DNA of 64,000 bases from Lacunisphaera limnophila (GTDB lineage: Bacteria > Verrucomicrobiota > Verrucomicrobiia > Opitutales > Opitutaceae). Positions 7,947 to 17,183 of this stretch are shown in pieces. The first letter of the stretch is position 1. The number at the start of each line of letters is the position of its first letter. The position numbers were made by a program, and so were the translations under genes. The DNA lies in the NCBI RefSeq assembly GCF_001746835.1, contig NZ_CP016094.1, positions 3,301,501-3,365,500 of the forward strand. The letters run 5' to 3'. Below the pieces are notes generated by a model that was given only the letters and a program-made list of their open reading frames with translations, did not search any database and was not told the DNA's origin.

Positions 7947-8633
7947 CTAAGGCACCATCATGCCGTCGGCCAGACGGATCACGCGGGAGCCGAAGGTGGC
8001 GTTCTCCGCCGAGTGGGTGACCTGGATGATCGTCGTGCCTTCACTGTTCAGCTGCTTGAAGAGGCGCATGATCTCGCGGCCCTGGTCGGAGTGGAGGTTG
8101 CCGGTGGGCTCGTCCGCCAGGATGAGCGAGGGCTTGGCCACGAGGGCGCGGGCGACGCCGACCAGCTGTTGCTGACCGCCGGAGAGCTGGTTGGGATAGA
8201 GGTCCTTCTTGCCGACGATGGCGAAGCGGTCGAGGACGTCGCACACCACGGACTCGCGCTCCTTCTTGGGCATGTCGCGATAAGAGAGGGGAATTTCCAG
8301 GTTCTCGTACACTGTGAGGTCGTCGAGCAGGTGATAGCTTTGGAAGACGAAGCCGATGTGTTTCTTCTGGAGTTCAAACCGCTTCTTCTTGTCGAGTTGG
8401 TGCACGGGCTGTCCCACCAAGTCGTACTCGCCGTTCCAGGCGCTGTCGTGCAGGCCAAGAATATGCAGCAAGGTGGATTTGCCGGATCCGGACGGGCCCA
8501 TGATGGACACGAATTCTCCTTCTTGAATCGTGAGATTGATGTGGCGGAGGGCGTAGAACACGCCGCCCTTGAGCGGATAGACCTTCTCGATATTGCGCAG
8601 GGTGATCATGGGAGAAATGGGAACGGCGGTCAT
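7947..8633 (-). CDS. ABC transporter ATP-binding protein, LolD/MacB type
   Basis: 228 residues. Walker A GPSGSGKS is at 46-53, the Q-loop is FVFQSYHLL, the signature LSGGQQQL is at about 150-157 and Walker B ILADEP is at 171-176, followed by TGNL. The DEPTGNL and LSGGQQQ style is typical of LolD/MacB/FtsE-type ATPases that drive lipoprotein release or mechanotransmission. In-frame ATGs at 8633 and 8609 are both possible starts. MITLRNIEKVY from 8609 is the usual N-terminus of the family. No MacB/LolC permease is adjacent, which is unusual. Confidence 0.9.
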   Translation of the reverse strand: MTAVPISPMITLRNIEKVYPLKGGVFYALRHINLTIQEGEFVSIMGPSGSGKSTLLHILGLHDSAWNGEYDLVGQPVHQLDKKKRFELQKKHIGFVFQSYHLLDDLTVYENLEIPLSYRDMPKKERESVVCDVLDRFAIVGKKDLYPNQLSGGQQQLVGVARALVAKPSLILADEPTGNLHSDQGREIMRLFKQLNSEGTTIIQVTHSAENATFGSRVIRLADGMMVP

Positions 8634-8690
8634 GGGTTTGGGTTCCGGGGAAGGCCGCTCCAGTTAGGAACACGCAGGCATGGACAATAG

Positions 8691-9692
8691 TTACGGCGAC
8701 TCAATCCGGGTTATCCGGCCGTTTTCGTGGGACCAGTGGTGCAGGGAGGGCCCGGCGCCATGCTTGAGTTCCTTGAAGAGGAGGGGGGCGTCGCGCTTCT
8801 GCAGCATCAGCTCCGCCACGCCGCCGGCGTCGCAGTTGAAGATCTTGGCGTAGCCTTTGTAGTGCCTGGCTTCGCCAATCATGACCGAGGGGGCGGGGAT
8901 GGGTGGATTGCCGAGGGCAACGGGCGTTTTCCGCTCCAGGACCAGGAAGGAATAAGGCAGGGAACGGAGGTCGATACCGGCGCGCTGGCCGAAACGCACC
9001 CAGCCCGAGTCGGCGTAGACGCCCACGGGCGGGGGCGCGAAGAAGTGGCACCAGTGCCGCTCGTTGCCGGCCGTGAGCACGCCGCAGGTGGCCTGATGCG
9101 GGCAGGGCGCGATGACCTGAAATTGATCCCGGAGCTGTTCGCGCCAGCCGCCAAGCAAGCGGCTGACCTCGTGGGTGCCGGGTTCGACCCAAAGCACGGC
9201 TTGGGCGCGGGCGCAGAGCGCGGTCAGTTCCGCCCGGGCGATATCGGTCAGCTCGTTCACAACATGGCTGACCACAAGGAGGCCGATGGGCTCGTCACCG
9301 TTGAGGTCACGGTAAGTGGCCCGGTCCACCGGCAGTCCCGGGAAGGCCTTGCGGCCGTAATGCTCGGCAAAATCCATGGCCAGGTCCGAGTGATCGTGGA
9401 GTTGCAGCCGGGTGAAATTCTGCGGGCCGAAAAAATTGACCACCCGCCGGCCCGCGATGCCGCTGCCGCAGCCCCAGTCGAGCACGGTGCCGCCGGTCGG
9501 GGCGGACCAGCCGCGTCGCTTCAATTCCTGGAGCATGGCGTCCCATTTCCAACCGATGCGCTCGCCATAGGTGAAGTCGTAGCACTCGAGGTCGGTGATC
9601 GTATGCCAGTAGGGCCCGCCGGTTTTGTCGCCGGCGAGAAAGGTTTCACGGAGGCGATCGAGCACCTCCCAGTCGAGGGATTCCCAATTCAT
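8691..9692 (-). CDS. Rsm22-like SAM-dependent methyltransferase
   Basis: 333 residues from ATG at 9692. A class I methyltransferase core has motif I as VLDWGCGSGIAGR. The C-terminal part has the Rsm22 layout: VIAPCPHQATC, then HWCHFFAP, then SLPYSFLVLER. In that family the Cys residues bind an Fe-S cluster and the protein assists small-ribosomal-subunit assembly or rRNA modification. The first codon overlaps the stop of a possible 43-residue ORF (ATGA). Assignment rests on motif layout only. Confidence 0.75.
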   Translation of the reverse strand: MNWESLDWEVLDRLRETFLAGDKTGGPYWHTITDLECYDFTYGERIGWKWDAMLQELKRRGWSAPTGGTVLDWGCGSGIAGRRVVNFFGPQNFTRLQLHDHSDLAMDFAEHYGRKAFPGLPVDRATYRDLNGDEPIGLLVVSHVVNELTDIARAELTALCARAQAVLWVEPGTHEVSRLLGGWREQLRDQFQVIAPCPHQATCGVLTAGNERHWCHFFAPPPVGVYADSGWVRFGQRAGIDLRSLPYSFLVLERKTPVALGNPPIPAPSVMIGEARHYKGYAKIFNCDAGGVAELMLQKRDAPLLFKELKHGAGPSLHHWSHENGRITRIESP

Positions 9693-9820
9693 GCCGGCCA
9701 AGGGGCGAGTTTTACGGTGGTGAGCATCGCGCCTAATTCGACACGGACGCAAAGGAGTTGGGCTGGGCGGTCGTTGCGGCCTTCGCGCGGGACATCAAGG
9801 GACGCCAGGGTGAGGTCCAT
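9689..9820 (-). CDS. Possible 43-residue coupled small protein
   Basis: The ATG at 9820 starts just after the stop of the upstream methyltransferase gene (TGA-C-ATG). Its own TGA overlaps the ATG of the Rsm22-like gene (ATGA). The sequence begins MDLTLASLDVPREGRND and ends TVKLAPWPA. Third-position GC is lower than in its neighbours, and no family is recognised. Its placement exactly filling the gap suggests either translational coupling or a genuine small protein, but it may be fortuitous. Confidence 0.4.
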   Translation of the reverse strand: MDLTLASLDVPREGRNDRPAQLLCVRVELGAMLTTVKLAPWPA

Positions 9821-9821
9821 G

Positions 9822-11009
9822 TCAGAAATCAAAGGACAAGTGCCGGGCAAGGGCCTGGGTCTTGATGCCGTAGAACGCGGCGAGGTCGCGGACCTTGGCA
9901 GCGGTGGCCTCATCGCGGGCGAGGCCGGGGCGCTTGGTGGCCGCGATCATCAGGTTTCGCGCGGTGTGCTCGGTCGAGATGAACTCAAACACCTTGGTCT
10001 CGTAGCCGGCCCACTCGAGGAGCAGGGCGCGGAGGGCGTCGGTGACGAACTCGGCGTGGCGTTCCTGCCAGATGCCGTGGCGCAGGGCGGGGGCGAGCAC
10101 GGGCGCGGCGTGCAGCTGCGGACGGAGTTCCTTCTGGCAGCAGGGCGAGACGACGAGGAGTGTGGCACCTGCCTTCACGCCGCGGGCGAGGGCGTCATCG
10201 GTGGCGGTGTCGCAAGCGTGCAAGGCAATGAGTACATCGGGGTCCGGGAGCTCGGCCTCCTGGATGGTGCCACCGACAAAGGAGAGCTTGGTGCGGCCGG
10301 TGTCGTGGGCGATGCGGTTGCAGAGCGTGACGAGTTCGGGGCGGGCCTCGACGCCGCAGATGCGGGCGGAGCGCTGCAGGGCGCGATCAAAGTAGTCGTG
10401 GGTGGCGAAGGTGAGGTAACCCTTGCCGCAGCCCATGTCGGTGATCTCAACCGGCCGGTCGGCGGCCAAAGGAGCCTCCGCGACGAGGTGGCTAAGGATT
10501 TCCGTGAACTTGTGGATCTGACGGTGTTTGTCGGTCATGCCCTCACGGACGATGCCGGCGGCGTTCGTGACGCCCAGCGCCTGCAGCCAGTCCTGCGCAT
10601 CGGGTGCGAGCAAGCGGGGCTTCGCGCGGTCGTGGGCGGTGTCGGGCGGCGGCTCGACGGCCCGGCCGAGGTGCAGGCGGGGTTCACCCTTCCGGTTGAA
10701 CTCGAGCTGGGCACTTTGCCGGGTGGTTGCCAGGTGGGCGCTGTGGAACACGGTGCCGATCAGCCGGCTGATCTCGCGGACAGCCTCGGCGGGCGGAAGG
10801 TTCTTGGTCAGGTCGCGTGTATCGTGGCGCCAGACGAAGGAGAGATGCGGCCCGGATTTCAGGGTCACCGGCCGGACGATGAGTTTCTGCAGCGTGGGGT
10901 CCTCGCCTCGCGGCTTGCCCAGGGTGATGCGCGCGAAGGTACCGTCGCTGACGGCAGCGTCGAGGCGGGTAGCGAAATCTTCCTGGGGCGTGACCGTCAT
11001 CCGCACCAT
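9822..11009 (-). CDS. Class I SAM-dependent methyltransferase
   Basis: 395 residues from ATG at 11009; ATG at 11000 is three codons later and equally good. The frame extends further upstream into the neighbouring gene, but that part looks non-coding. The SAM motif is ITDMGCGKGYLTFATHDYF near residue 200, followed by ICGVEARPELV, LIALHACDTATDDALA and VVSPCCQKELRP. The SPCCQ motif recalls the methyltransferases of the METTL/GSTCD type. The N-terminal ~180 residues are a separate, mostly alpha/beta region. The substrate, possibly RNA, is unknown. It is co-directional with the LMF-like gene 23 bp upstream. Confidence 0.8.
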   Translation of the reverse strand: MVRMTVTPQEDFATRLDAAVSDGTFARITLGKPRGEDPTLQKLIVRPVTLKSGPHLSFVWRHDTRDLTKNLPPAEAVREISRLIGTVFHSAHLATTRQSAQLEFNRKGEPRLHLGRAVEPPPDTAHDRAKPRLLAPDAQDWLQALGVTNAAGIVREGMTDKHRQIHKFTEILSHLVAEAPLAADRPVEITDMGCGKGYLTFATHDYFDRALQRSARICGVEARPELVTLCNRIAHDTGRTKLSFVGGTIQEAELPDPDVLIALHACDTATDDALARGVKAGATLLVVSPCCQKELRPQLHAAPVLAPALRHGIWQERHAEFVTDALRALLLEWAGYETKVFEFISTEHTARNLMIAATKRPGLARDEATAAKVRDLAAFYGIKTQALARHLSFDF

Positions 11010-11032
11010 CAGACAGCGCCGGAAGCCATTAG

Positions 11033-12628
11033 TCAACCGGCGGGCGGAGCGGGTGGGGGCGGACCGGTGAGATTGCCGTCCGCGTCGAGGGAGAGGGGTT
11101 GGGTGAAGTCGGCGACATAGCCCTTGGTCCAGAACCGGCCGGTTTCCCGCCACGTGGGCAGGTCGGTGAATTTGAATTCAAAGACCACGATGCGGATCAT
11201 CGTGGCGGGCCGATCCTCGAACGGGTCGTCGCGGAAGAGGCCCATCACGTCGGGGTTGCGCCGGAGCAGTTGCCGGGCGACCCCCGGCAGCACGGGGGAC
11301 TGCTCGTAGAGCGCCAGCTGCAGGGACGATTCGAAGCGGGCGAAGCGCGGGGCGAGGAACGGCGAGATCCGATCTTCGAGCTGTGGTTTGTAATGGAAAA
11401 GGTAGGGGCGCCAGGTGGCGCCGCCGTCGTTGGAGCCGGCGAATTCGACCTCGAGCTTGGTGGCAGGGAAACTGGCGAAGGGCACGTAGGCGTTGGCGAG
11501 GCGGAAATCGCGGAACAGGTAGTCGACGGGGCGTTCGCGAGGGTCGGGCTTGCCGATCACGGTCCGGCCCGTGGCCTCGACCACGAACGCATGGAGGCCC
11601 AAGCCGAAGTGCAGCCAAAGCAGCGCGGTCAGCCCATGGTGCATCCAGCGGCGGGACGGCGCCACCTTGGCGGCCGGGGCGCCTTCGAACCAGGCGGCCA
11701 GGCGTGACGCGCGCAAACGGCGGGCGGCGGCGGCCAACATCTGGTCGTCGAGCAGCAACAGGCCAAGGGCGATGGCCGCGGTGTTGAGCCAGCCGAAATT
11801 CCCGGTCAGCTGGATGCCGCCCTGCAGGGCGACCCAGAGCCCCAGCGCCACCCAGCGTCCCCGCGCCCCACCGAACACGGCGAGCAGCGGAGCCAGCAAC
11901 TCCGCGGCGAAGGTCAGGCCGATCTCGCCCACGTGCCAGGCATGGGGCAGTTGGTGGTCGAAAAAGCCGAGGATCGTCGGGGCCGGGCTGGTTTCGTACA
12001 TCACATCCAAGGCAGTGAAGTCGCGCCAGTGGGTGTCGCCGGCGAAGGCCTTGATCAGCCCGGAGCCGAACATGATGCGGAAAAGCAGCCAGCGCATCAT
12101 GAAGACCGCGAGGGCACTGGGCGGGCGGGACGCGCCCAGTCCGGGCCGCAGCCCGGCGGGCGCAAAGACGATGGCCAGCAGCGCGGTCTCCAGCATCAAC
12201 TGGTCGATGATGGTGGGGGAGAACAAGCCCCAGGTGGAAACGAAGGATAAGAAGCAGGCCCAGCAAGCAAACAGGGCCATGCGTGGCCACAGGTTCAGCA
12301 CCAGTGCCGCCGCCGCGCCGAGCCCGGTCCACGTGAGCAGGGTGATCATGCCGGGGCCGGAGCTGACCCAGAAGAGACTGGGGGCGCGGATGAACCGCTC
12401 GAGCGGGTGGGGGAATACCTCGCGCAGGTGCGCGCAGAAGCGTTCGACCGGGGCCAGTCCGTCGGGACCGATCAGGGCGCGGCCCTCGGTGTGAATGCCC
12501 CAGAAGATGAGCAGGTACACGATACCGATGGCCCGCAAGACCAGCCAGCGGGGCCAGAGGTAGGTGGCGCGGCCGTCGCGGGCCGCGAAGTTGCCGAGTT
12601 CGAGCCAGGCGCGGCGAAGGAGAGTCAT
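11033..12628 (-). CDS. Lipase maturation factor (LMF1)-like membrane protein
   Basis: 531 residues with several membrane segments in the first ~340 positions. Visible family features are WPRWLVLRAIGIVYLLIF at the first segment, FWVSSGPGMITLLTW, LMLETALLAIVFAP, MMRWLLFRIMFGSGLIKAFAGD and TSPAPTILGFFDHQLPHAWH. The soluble C-terminus has ATKLEVEFAGSNDGGATWRPYLFHYKP and ends PPAPPAG. In animals LMF1 helps fold lipases in the ER. The bacterial role is unknown. Confidence 0.85.
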   Translation of the reverse strand: MTLLRRAWLELGNFAARDGRATYLWPRWLVLRAIGIVYLLIFWGIHTEGRALIGPDGLAPVERFCAHLREVFPHPLERFIRAPSLFWVSSGPGMITLLTWTGLGAAAALVLNLWPRMALFACWACFLSFVSTWGLFSPTIIDQLMLETALLAIVFAPAGLRPGLGASRPPSALAVFMMRWLLFRIMFGSGLIKAFAGDTHWRDFTALDVMYETSPAPTILGFFDHQLPHAWHVGEIGLTFAAELLAPLLAVFGGARGRWVALGLWVALQGGIQLTGNFGWLNTAAIALGLLLLDDQMLAAAARRLRASRLAAWFEGAPAAKVAPSRRWMHHGLTALLWLHFGLGLHAFVVEATGRTVIGKPDPRERPVDYLFRDFRLANAYVPFASFPATKLEVEFAGSNDGGATWRPYLFHYKPQLEDRISPFLAPRFARFESSLQLALYEQSPVLPGVARQLLRRNPDVMGLFRDDPFEDRPATMIRIVVFEFKFTDLPTWRETGRFWTKGYVADFTQPLSLDADGNLTGPPPPAPPAG

Positions 12629-12990
12629 CGAGGGGCGGGGCGGGGTCGCGCCAGCACAAACCCGACCGGCGGCAAGTCAAGGGAGGAGTGCCCCCGCCGC
12701 CGAGGGAACGGGCAGGGTGGGTGAAGTTCCCGGCGTCACCGACATGGTTCCATGGCGTCGTCGCGCTCCGCACCCGCCGGCGCAGCGGCGCAAAAATGGC
12801 ATTGGTCATCGTTGCGGATGCCGGCCGCTCGCGCCGCGCCGCGCGCCGGTGCGCGTCAAGCCGTTGCGCTGGCTGGGTTCCATGGGTCCTTAAGAAAAGA
12901 ATTCATAGCGAGGCGCGCCGGCTAGCGGTGGCACCGCGGGTGCTAAACAAGAGCCTGTCAGACACTACACACCAAACCACCTGCGAAACC
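12629..12990. other. 362-bp region upstream of the TonB-dependent receptor
   Basis: No gene is supported here. The open frame that extends upstream of the receptor start has non-coding composition. The region must hold divergent promoters for the LMF-like gene and the receptor. I see no convincing -35/-10 pair and no strong ribosome-binding site. It contains GC-rich short hairpins (for example GCGCGCCGGTGCGCG near 12840) and an AT-richer stretch near 12890-12905 that may be part of the receptor promoter. Confidence 0.4.
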
Positions 12991-15681
12991 ATGAAGGCTA
13001 AGTCTAGACCCATCCACGCGTTGTTCGTTTCAGCCCTGATGCTGTCCCCCGCGGCGCTCCTTGCCCAAGTGAAGCCCGCCGACACCACCAAGCCGGCCGA
13101 GCCGATCCTTGTATTGGAGAAATTTGTCACCGATGGAAATGTCAACGATCCCCTCGGCGTGATGCCGACCACGCCGAACGGATCGGCCTTCGGATTCGAC
13201 AAGACCATTTTGGATACTCCGCGCTCGGTCTCGGTCATTAGTGCCGACGTAATCGACAAGATGTCGCTCTCTGCCGTCGAGGACCTCGTGCGCGTGGTGC
13301 CCGGCGTCTTCACGGTCACCCGTTTCGGCATCCAAGGCGCGATCGACGTCCGAAACGTCCCAGCCGACACCTATTTCCGCGGCATGAAGCGCATCAACCT
13401 CCAGGGTCACGGTCGCTCGGTGCTCGCCGCTATGGACCAGATCGAGGTCGTGAAGGGCCCGCCCTCGCCGATCTACGGCATGGGCAAGATTGGCGGCTAC
13501 ACCAATATGGTGCCGAAGGCCGGCCGCGCCAAGACGGGCGCCTATCTCACCGAGAATGAGGGTACCATGCAGCTCACGCTGGGCAGTTACAACAAGTTCG
13601 AGGCCACCTTTGGCTATGGCGGCCCCCTGTCGGTCGCGGGTAAGAAGGGTGGTTTTTATGTATATGGCCTGGTGGAAGATTCGGACGCCTTCGTGCAGGA
13701 TGTTGGGGTGACGCAGAAGATCATGCAGGCCGCGGTGAGTCTCGATGACGCCGTCGGCAAGATGCGCCTCGAATCCGGATTCAGCTACCAGCTTGGTGGT
13801 ACGGCGGGTGGTTTTCCTGGCCGCATCACGCAGGACTGGATCGACAACGGCACCGTCATCACCGGTGTGCCGCTGAAGAATCTCGACGCGAACGGCAACG
13901 GGTCCGTCGGTTACTACGAACTCTACCGCGGTTCCCCGGTGCGGGGCAACCTGAGCGGCAACAACGCCCCGCTGAGCCAGCGCTTCAACTGGCCGCGTGA
14001 TCCCAACGGCAACTACTACGCGCTCGGTTCCTTCCCGACCGTGGCCGGCATCCCGCGGACCATGTACGACTACCTCGTCGCCAATCCCGCAGCTGATCCG
14101 ACCGGTCTGTTGCGCGCCCAAGGCGTGGGTTCGCCGCTGCCGACTTCCGCCCAGCTCCCGATCGGCTTCGTGCTCGATCCCCGAACGGTGGGCACCGCCA
14201 CCGTCGACTATAGCCGCGCTAGCGCCTACGAGCGCGACCTGGAGGCCGAGTTCATCGTGGGTTACATCGACCTCATCTACGATCGTGACCCGGACTTCGG
14301 TTTCAAAAACCAGCTCTTCTTCGACAGCCAGGACCAGTACAAGGTCTCCAACACCCCCAGCGGCGGCAAACAGGACGTCTACGTGATCGAGAACAAGTTC
14401 ACGATGACCAAGCGTTTCACCCGACTGCCGGACTGGGTTGAGGTCAACAGTCTTGTGTCCGCCAACGTACGCGGCACGCGTTCCACCGGCTACCGCTGGG
14501 GTGGTGACTTCGGCGGCGGCTACCGGGTCGACGCCACGCTGCCAGTCGCGGTGTACGACAACTTCACGCACGCCTTCGAGAACAACGACATCAACAATGA
14601 CGGTGCCCCCTGGACAAGCCGGTATCGCACGCTGTACACCGAGGTTGGCGGCGGCGTGCTCCTCGACATCGACCTGTTCTCCAAGCTGAACGTCATGGTC
14701 GGCGGTCGTATCGACGGTTCAGAGGCTGAGAATCTCAACGTCGCTTCTTTCAACGCCAACACTGGCACTTCTGCCAATCCCGGCCGCATGAATACGGCTG
14801 ACGAATACGCCAAGGGCTGGGACCGCGGCGGCTCTTGGAGCGCCAGTTTGAGCTACAAGGGCATTCCGAAGGTCGTGCCTTATGCGACCATCGGACGGTC
14901 CAGCCTGACTCTGGAGTCGAACAACAATAGCCTCGACAACGCGGTGATCAACGCCGGCCACATCGGTGAAGGCGAAATCCTCGAGGCTGGCATCAAGACC
15001 AGCCTCCTGAAGAATACCGTCTTTGTCACGGTCGCGGCGTTCGAGCAGACGCGCACCGACGTCAGCCCTAATTCCGATTCTTCCATCATTAGTGCCGAAG
15101 TCTCATCGACGAAGACGCGAGGCACCGAAATGGAAATCAAGTGGGTGCCGAACAAGGCATTCTCCGCCTCGGCCTATGCCTTGGTGCAGCGTACCACCTA
15201 TGAACCCATCACGGCCGGTACGATCTGGCTAAACGCCAGCTGGCTCGGATTCAAGGATGTCGTTGATCCCGCCACCGGTCAGATCATCTACTACGCCGAC
15301 GCCTTCGGTTACGGCGGCAAGCTGAACTTGGTCGTGCCGCAGGAAGTAGCGGTGCAATACGATGTGAAGCAGGGCGTCCCGGAAAACCAGTTCGGCCTGA
15401 ACACGATCTATACGCATGCGAGCGGCTTCGGTTTCACGCTGAGCGGAAACTACTTCGCCTCGACCTACTCGGGCCGCTTCAAGCTGCTCAAGCTCCCGCC
15501 GACCCGGACGGTGAACGTGGGCCTTTTCTACCGGCTCGGCGACTGGCGCGCCAAGGTCGACGTCTTCAACGTCACCGATGACGTCAGCTTCCGCGCCCGC
15601 AGTGGCGGCAACGGCAGCGAGACGCTGCTCACGGTCAATCCCGAGCGCCGCTACCAATTCACCATCAGCCGCGCCTTCTGA
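12991..15681 (+). CDS. TonB-dependent outer-membrane receptor
   Basis: 896 residues from ATG at 12991, chosen because it gives a signal peptide (MKAKSRPIHALFVSALMLS, cleavage near ALLAQ). A possible TonB-interacting segment is LVLEKFVTDGN (41-51). The plug domain is about 70-190, with DTPRSVSVISADVID, VEDLVRVVPGVFTV and IEVVKGPPSPIYGMGKIGG, a siderophore-receptor-like style. The rest is a 22-strand-type barrel ending in YQFTISRAF with the C-terminal Phe required for outer-membrane insertion. It imports a ligand using the proton motive force. Ligand unknown. A terminator separates it from three secreted hydrolase-like genes. Confidence 0.93.
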   Translation: MKAKSRPIHALFVSALMLSPAALLAQVKPADTTKPAEPILVLEKFVTDGNVNDPLGVMPTTPNGSAFGFDKTILDTPRSVSVISADVIDKMSLSAVEDLVRVVPGVFTVTRFGIQGAIDVRNVPADTYFRGMKRINLQGHGRSVLAAMDQIEVVKGPPSPIYGMGKIGGYTNMVPKAGRAKTGAYLTENEGTMQLTLGSYNKFEATFGYGGPLSVAGKKGGFYVYGLVEDSDAFVQDVGVTQKIMQAAVSLDDAVGKMRLESGFSYQLGGTAGGFPGRITQDWIDNGTVITGVPLKNLDANGNGSVGYYELYRGSPVRGNLSGNNAPLSQRFNWPRDPNGNYYALGSFPTVAGIPRTMYDYLVANPAADPTGLLRAQGVGSPLPTSAQLPIGFVLDPRTVGTATVDYSRASAYERDLEAEFIVGYIDLIYDRDPDFGFKNQLFFDSQDQYKVSNTPSGGKQDVYVIENKFTMTKRFTRLPDWVEVNSLVSANVRGTRSTGYRWGGDFGGGYRVDATLPVAVYDNFTHAFENNDINNDGAPWTSRYRTLYTEVGGGVLLDIDLFSKLNVMVGGRIDGSEAENLNVASFNANTGTSANPGRMNTADEYAKGWDRGGSWSASLSYKGIPKVVPYATIGRSSLTLESNNNSLDNAVINAGHIGEGEILEAGIKTSLLKNTVFVTVAAFEQTRTDVSPNSDSSIISAEVSSTKTRGTEMEIKWVPNKAFSASAYALVQRTTYEPITAGTIWLNASWLGFKDVVDPATGQIIYYADAFGYGGKLNLVVPQEVAVQYDVKQGVPENQFGLNTIYTHASGFGFTLSGNYFASTYSGRFKLLKLPPTRTVNVGLFYRLGDWRAKVDVFNVTDDVSFRARSGGNGSETLLTVNPERRYQFTISRAF

Positions 15682-15686
15682 TCTCC

Positions 15687-15726
15687 CGCGCCGGTCTCCT
15701 TCCGGGACCGGCGCGACTCTTTTTCA
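15687..15726 (+). terminator. Rho-independent terminator after the receptor gene
   Basis: CGCGCCGGTC at 15687-15696 pairs with GACCGGCGCG at 15706-15715, followed by ACTCTTTTTC. It lies six bases after the receptor stop. It may attenuate rather than block expression of the hydrolase genes, the first of which starts at 15748. Confidence 0.75.
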
Positions 15727-15747
15727 ACCGTCCCTCGCTCCCTTCCC

Positions 15748-17163
15748 ATGGCCCGTTTATCTACTTTCCTGACTTGTCCCGTGGTCGCCCTGCTGGCGAT
15801 CGCCTCCCCGTTGCACGCCGATCCGGCGGCCGTGGAGAAAAAAATCCATGCCTTGCTCGACCAGGACAAGATCTTCGCCTCCTTGCCGGGGGCGGACTTC
15901 TTGTCCTTGGGCGTCGGCTTCGAATTGCCGGATGGGGGCAAGCAGGTCACCGCGCTCGCGCTGGCTGCTCCAGGCGGGGCGTTTGATCCGCGTGATCTGG
16001 AGAAGTTTCCCGCCGCCACCCTCGGTTACGAGGCCAAGTGGTGCGTGGAACGCTTCAAGTTCTACAATATGGATTGGGACATCACCGGTCTGCGCCTGAC
16101 CTCGCTCGATCCGGAAGCGAAGAAGTACCCGTGGCTGGTGATCATGAACGGTGGCGCCGCCAACGTTTATGAGTTCTACGTGGACCTGAAGAGCCAGCCT
16201 GGCTGGGGCCAGTTTCTCGCCCAGAAGCTCAACGTCATGATCGTGTCCATTCCGGGCAATTTCAAATACGGCGGATGGAAAGAGCCGATCGAGAGCAATG
16301 ACCGCCAGCCGGCCTACCTGTTGAACCAGGATCTCCCGATGGCCGAGAACAACGTCCGCCACGCCATCTATACCAACCGTCTCATCATGCACGGCCTCGA
16401 GCAGCTCATGATGAAGCACACGACGGGCGATCTCTTCATGATCGGCCATTCGACCTCCGGCGAACTGGCTTTCCTCTCCTATGAGTACCCGGCGCTGGCC
16501 GCCCGTTTGAAGGGCCGTTTCCTCGGCTGGGGCTCGGGTGGTCCCGCCCGCGTCCACGCCATCCGGGCCGTAAAGGAGCCGGAAAAGGGCCGCGGTTACG
16601 GCGGCGAGCGCAAGCCGCCGGCCCTGCACGAACTCAACCGCCGCAGTGCTTCGGGTTACAGCGGTGGCTACAGCCGCTGGCTCAACCCGCTCTACGTGGC
16701 CGGCGACTCCACCTACCAGATCGCCGAGAAATGGATGGCCGCCGAGGGTGTCCGTCGCCCGATGTTCAAGCAGCCCTTGCAGGACCTCGAGCATTCCGCC
16801 GCCGGCTGGAGCCGGATCGGGGATGTCACCCGCCAGATCGAGGTGCTCCTCGCCGAGGCCGGCAATCCCTGGGGCGTGAACATCGACGAGGTCCAGAAAG
16901 ACCTGTTCTCCACCGCCTACACCCGCATGGACGGCTTCAACCAGATGGTGTGGTGCGTCGCGCACTACGACCGCAACCACTGGGTGCCGGAGACCCCGAT
17001 GGACAGCTGGGAGGTCTTCCTTGCGAAGGAATTTCGCCTGAAGAACCCGGACGCCAAGGTCCGCATCATCGTCTGGGACCTGCCCATGACCCACTACGGC
17101 CACGTTGAGAAACCCCAGCAACTCGCGGCCGCCTTCTACAGCGTCGTGCGCTGGTACAAATAA
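15748..17163 (+). CDS. Secreted alpha/beta hydrolase-like protein, paralogue 1
   Basis: 471 residues with a signal peptide (LTCPVVALLAIASPLHADP). The fold looks like an alpha/beta hydrolase. The core strand before the oxyanion loop is WLVIMNGGAANVYEF (about 129-143), the nucleophile elbow is MIGHSTSGEL with Ser235, and the C-terminal His region is WDLPMTHYGHVEKP (443-456). A conserved YSGGYSRWLNPLY and a VAHYDRNHWVPE stretch may shape the pocket. The elbow reads G-H-S-T-S rather than the usual GxSxG. It is clearly homologous to the next two genes, and I do not recognise a named family. Probably periplasmic or exported. Confidence 0.75.
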   Translation: MARLSTFLTCPVVALLAIASPLHADPAAVEKKIHALLDQDKIFASLPGADFLSLGVGFELPDGGKQVTALALAAPGGAFDPRDLEKFPAATLGYEAKWCVERFKFYNMDWDITGLRLTSLDPEAKKYPWLVIMNGGAANVYEFYVDLKSQPGWGQFLAQKLNVMIVSIPGNFKYGGWKEPIESNDRQPAYLLNQDLPMAENNVRHAIYTNRLIMHGLEQLMMKHTTGDLFMIGHSTSGELAFLSYEYPALAARLKGRFLGWGSGGPARVHAIRAVKEPEKGRGYGGERKPPALHELNRRSASGYSGGYSRWLNPLYVAGDSTYQIAEKWMAAEGVRRPMFKQPLQDLEHSAAGWSRIGDVTRQIEVLLAEAGNPWGVNIDEVQKDLFSTAYTRMDGFNQMVWCVAHYDRNHWVPETPMDSWEVFLAKEFRLKNPDAKVRIIVWDLPMTHYGHVEKPQQLAAAFYSVVRWYK

Positions 17164-17183
17164 GCCCCTTTCGCTCCACCACC

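Noticed and set aside
12688-12990. Extended N-terminus of the TonB receptor frame
   Set aside because: The extra ~100 residues are Arg-rich and non-coding in appearance. The signal peptide begins at ATG 12991.
13030-14571. 513-codon minus-strand open frame opposite the TonB receptor
   Set aside because: No recognisable domain and His/Arg/Val-rich composition; the plus strand encodes an unambiguous receptor.
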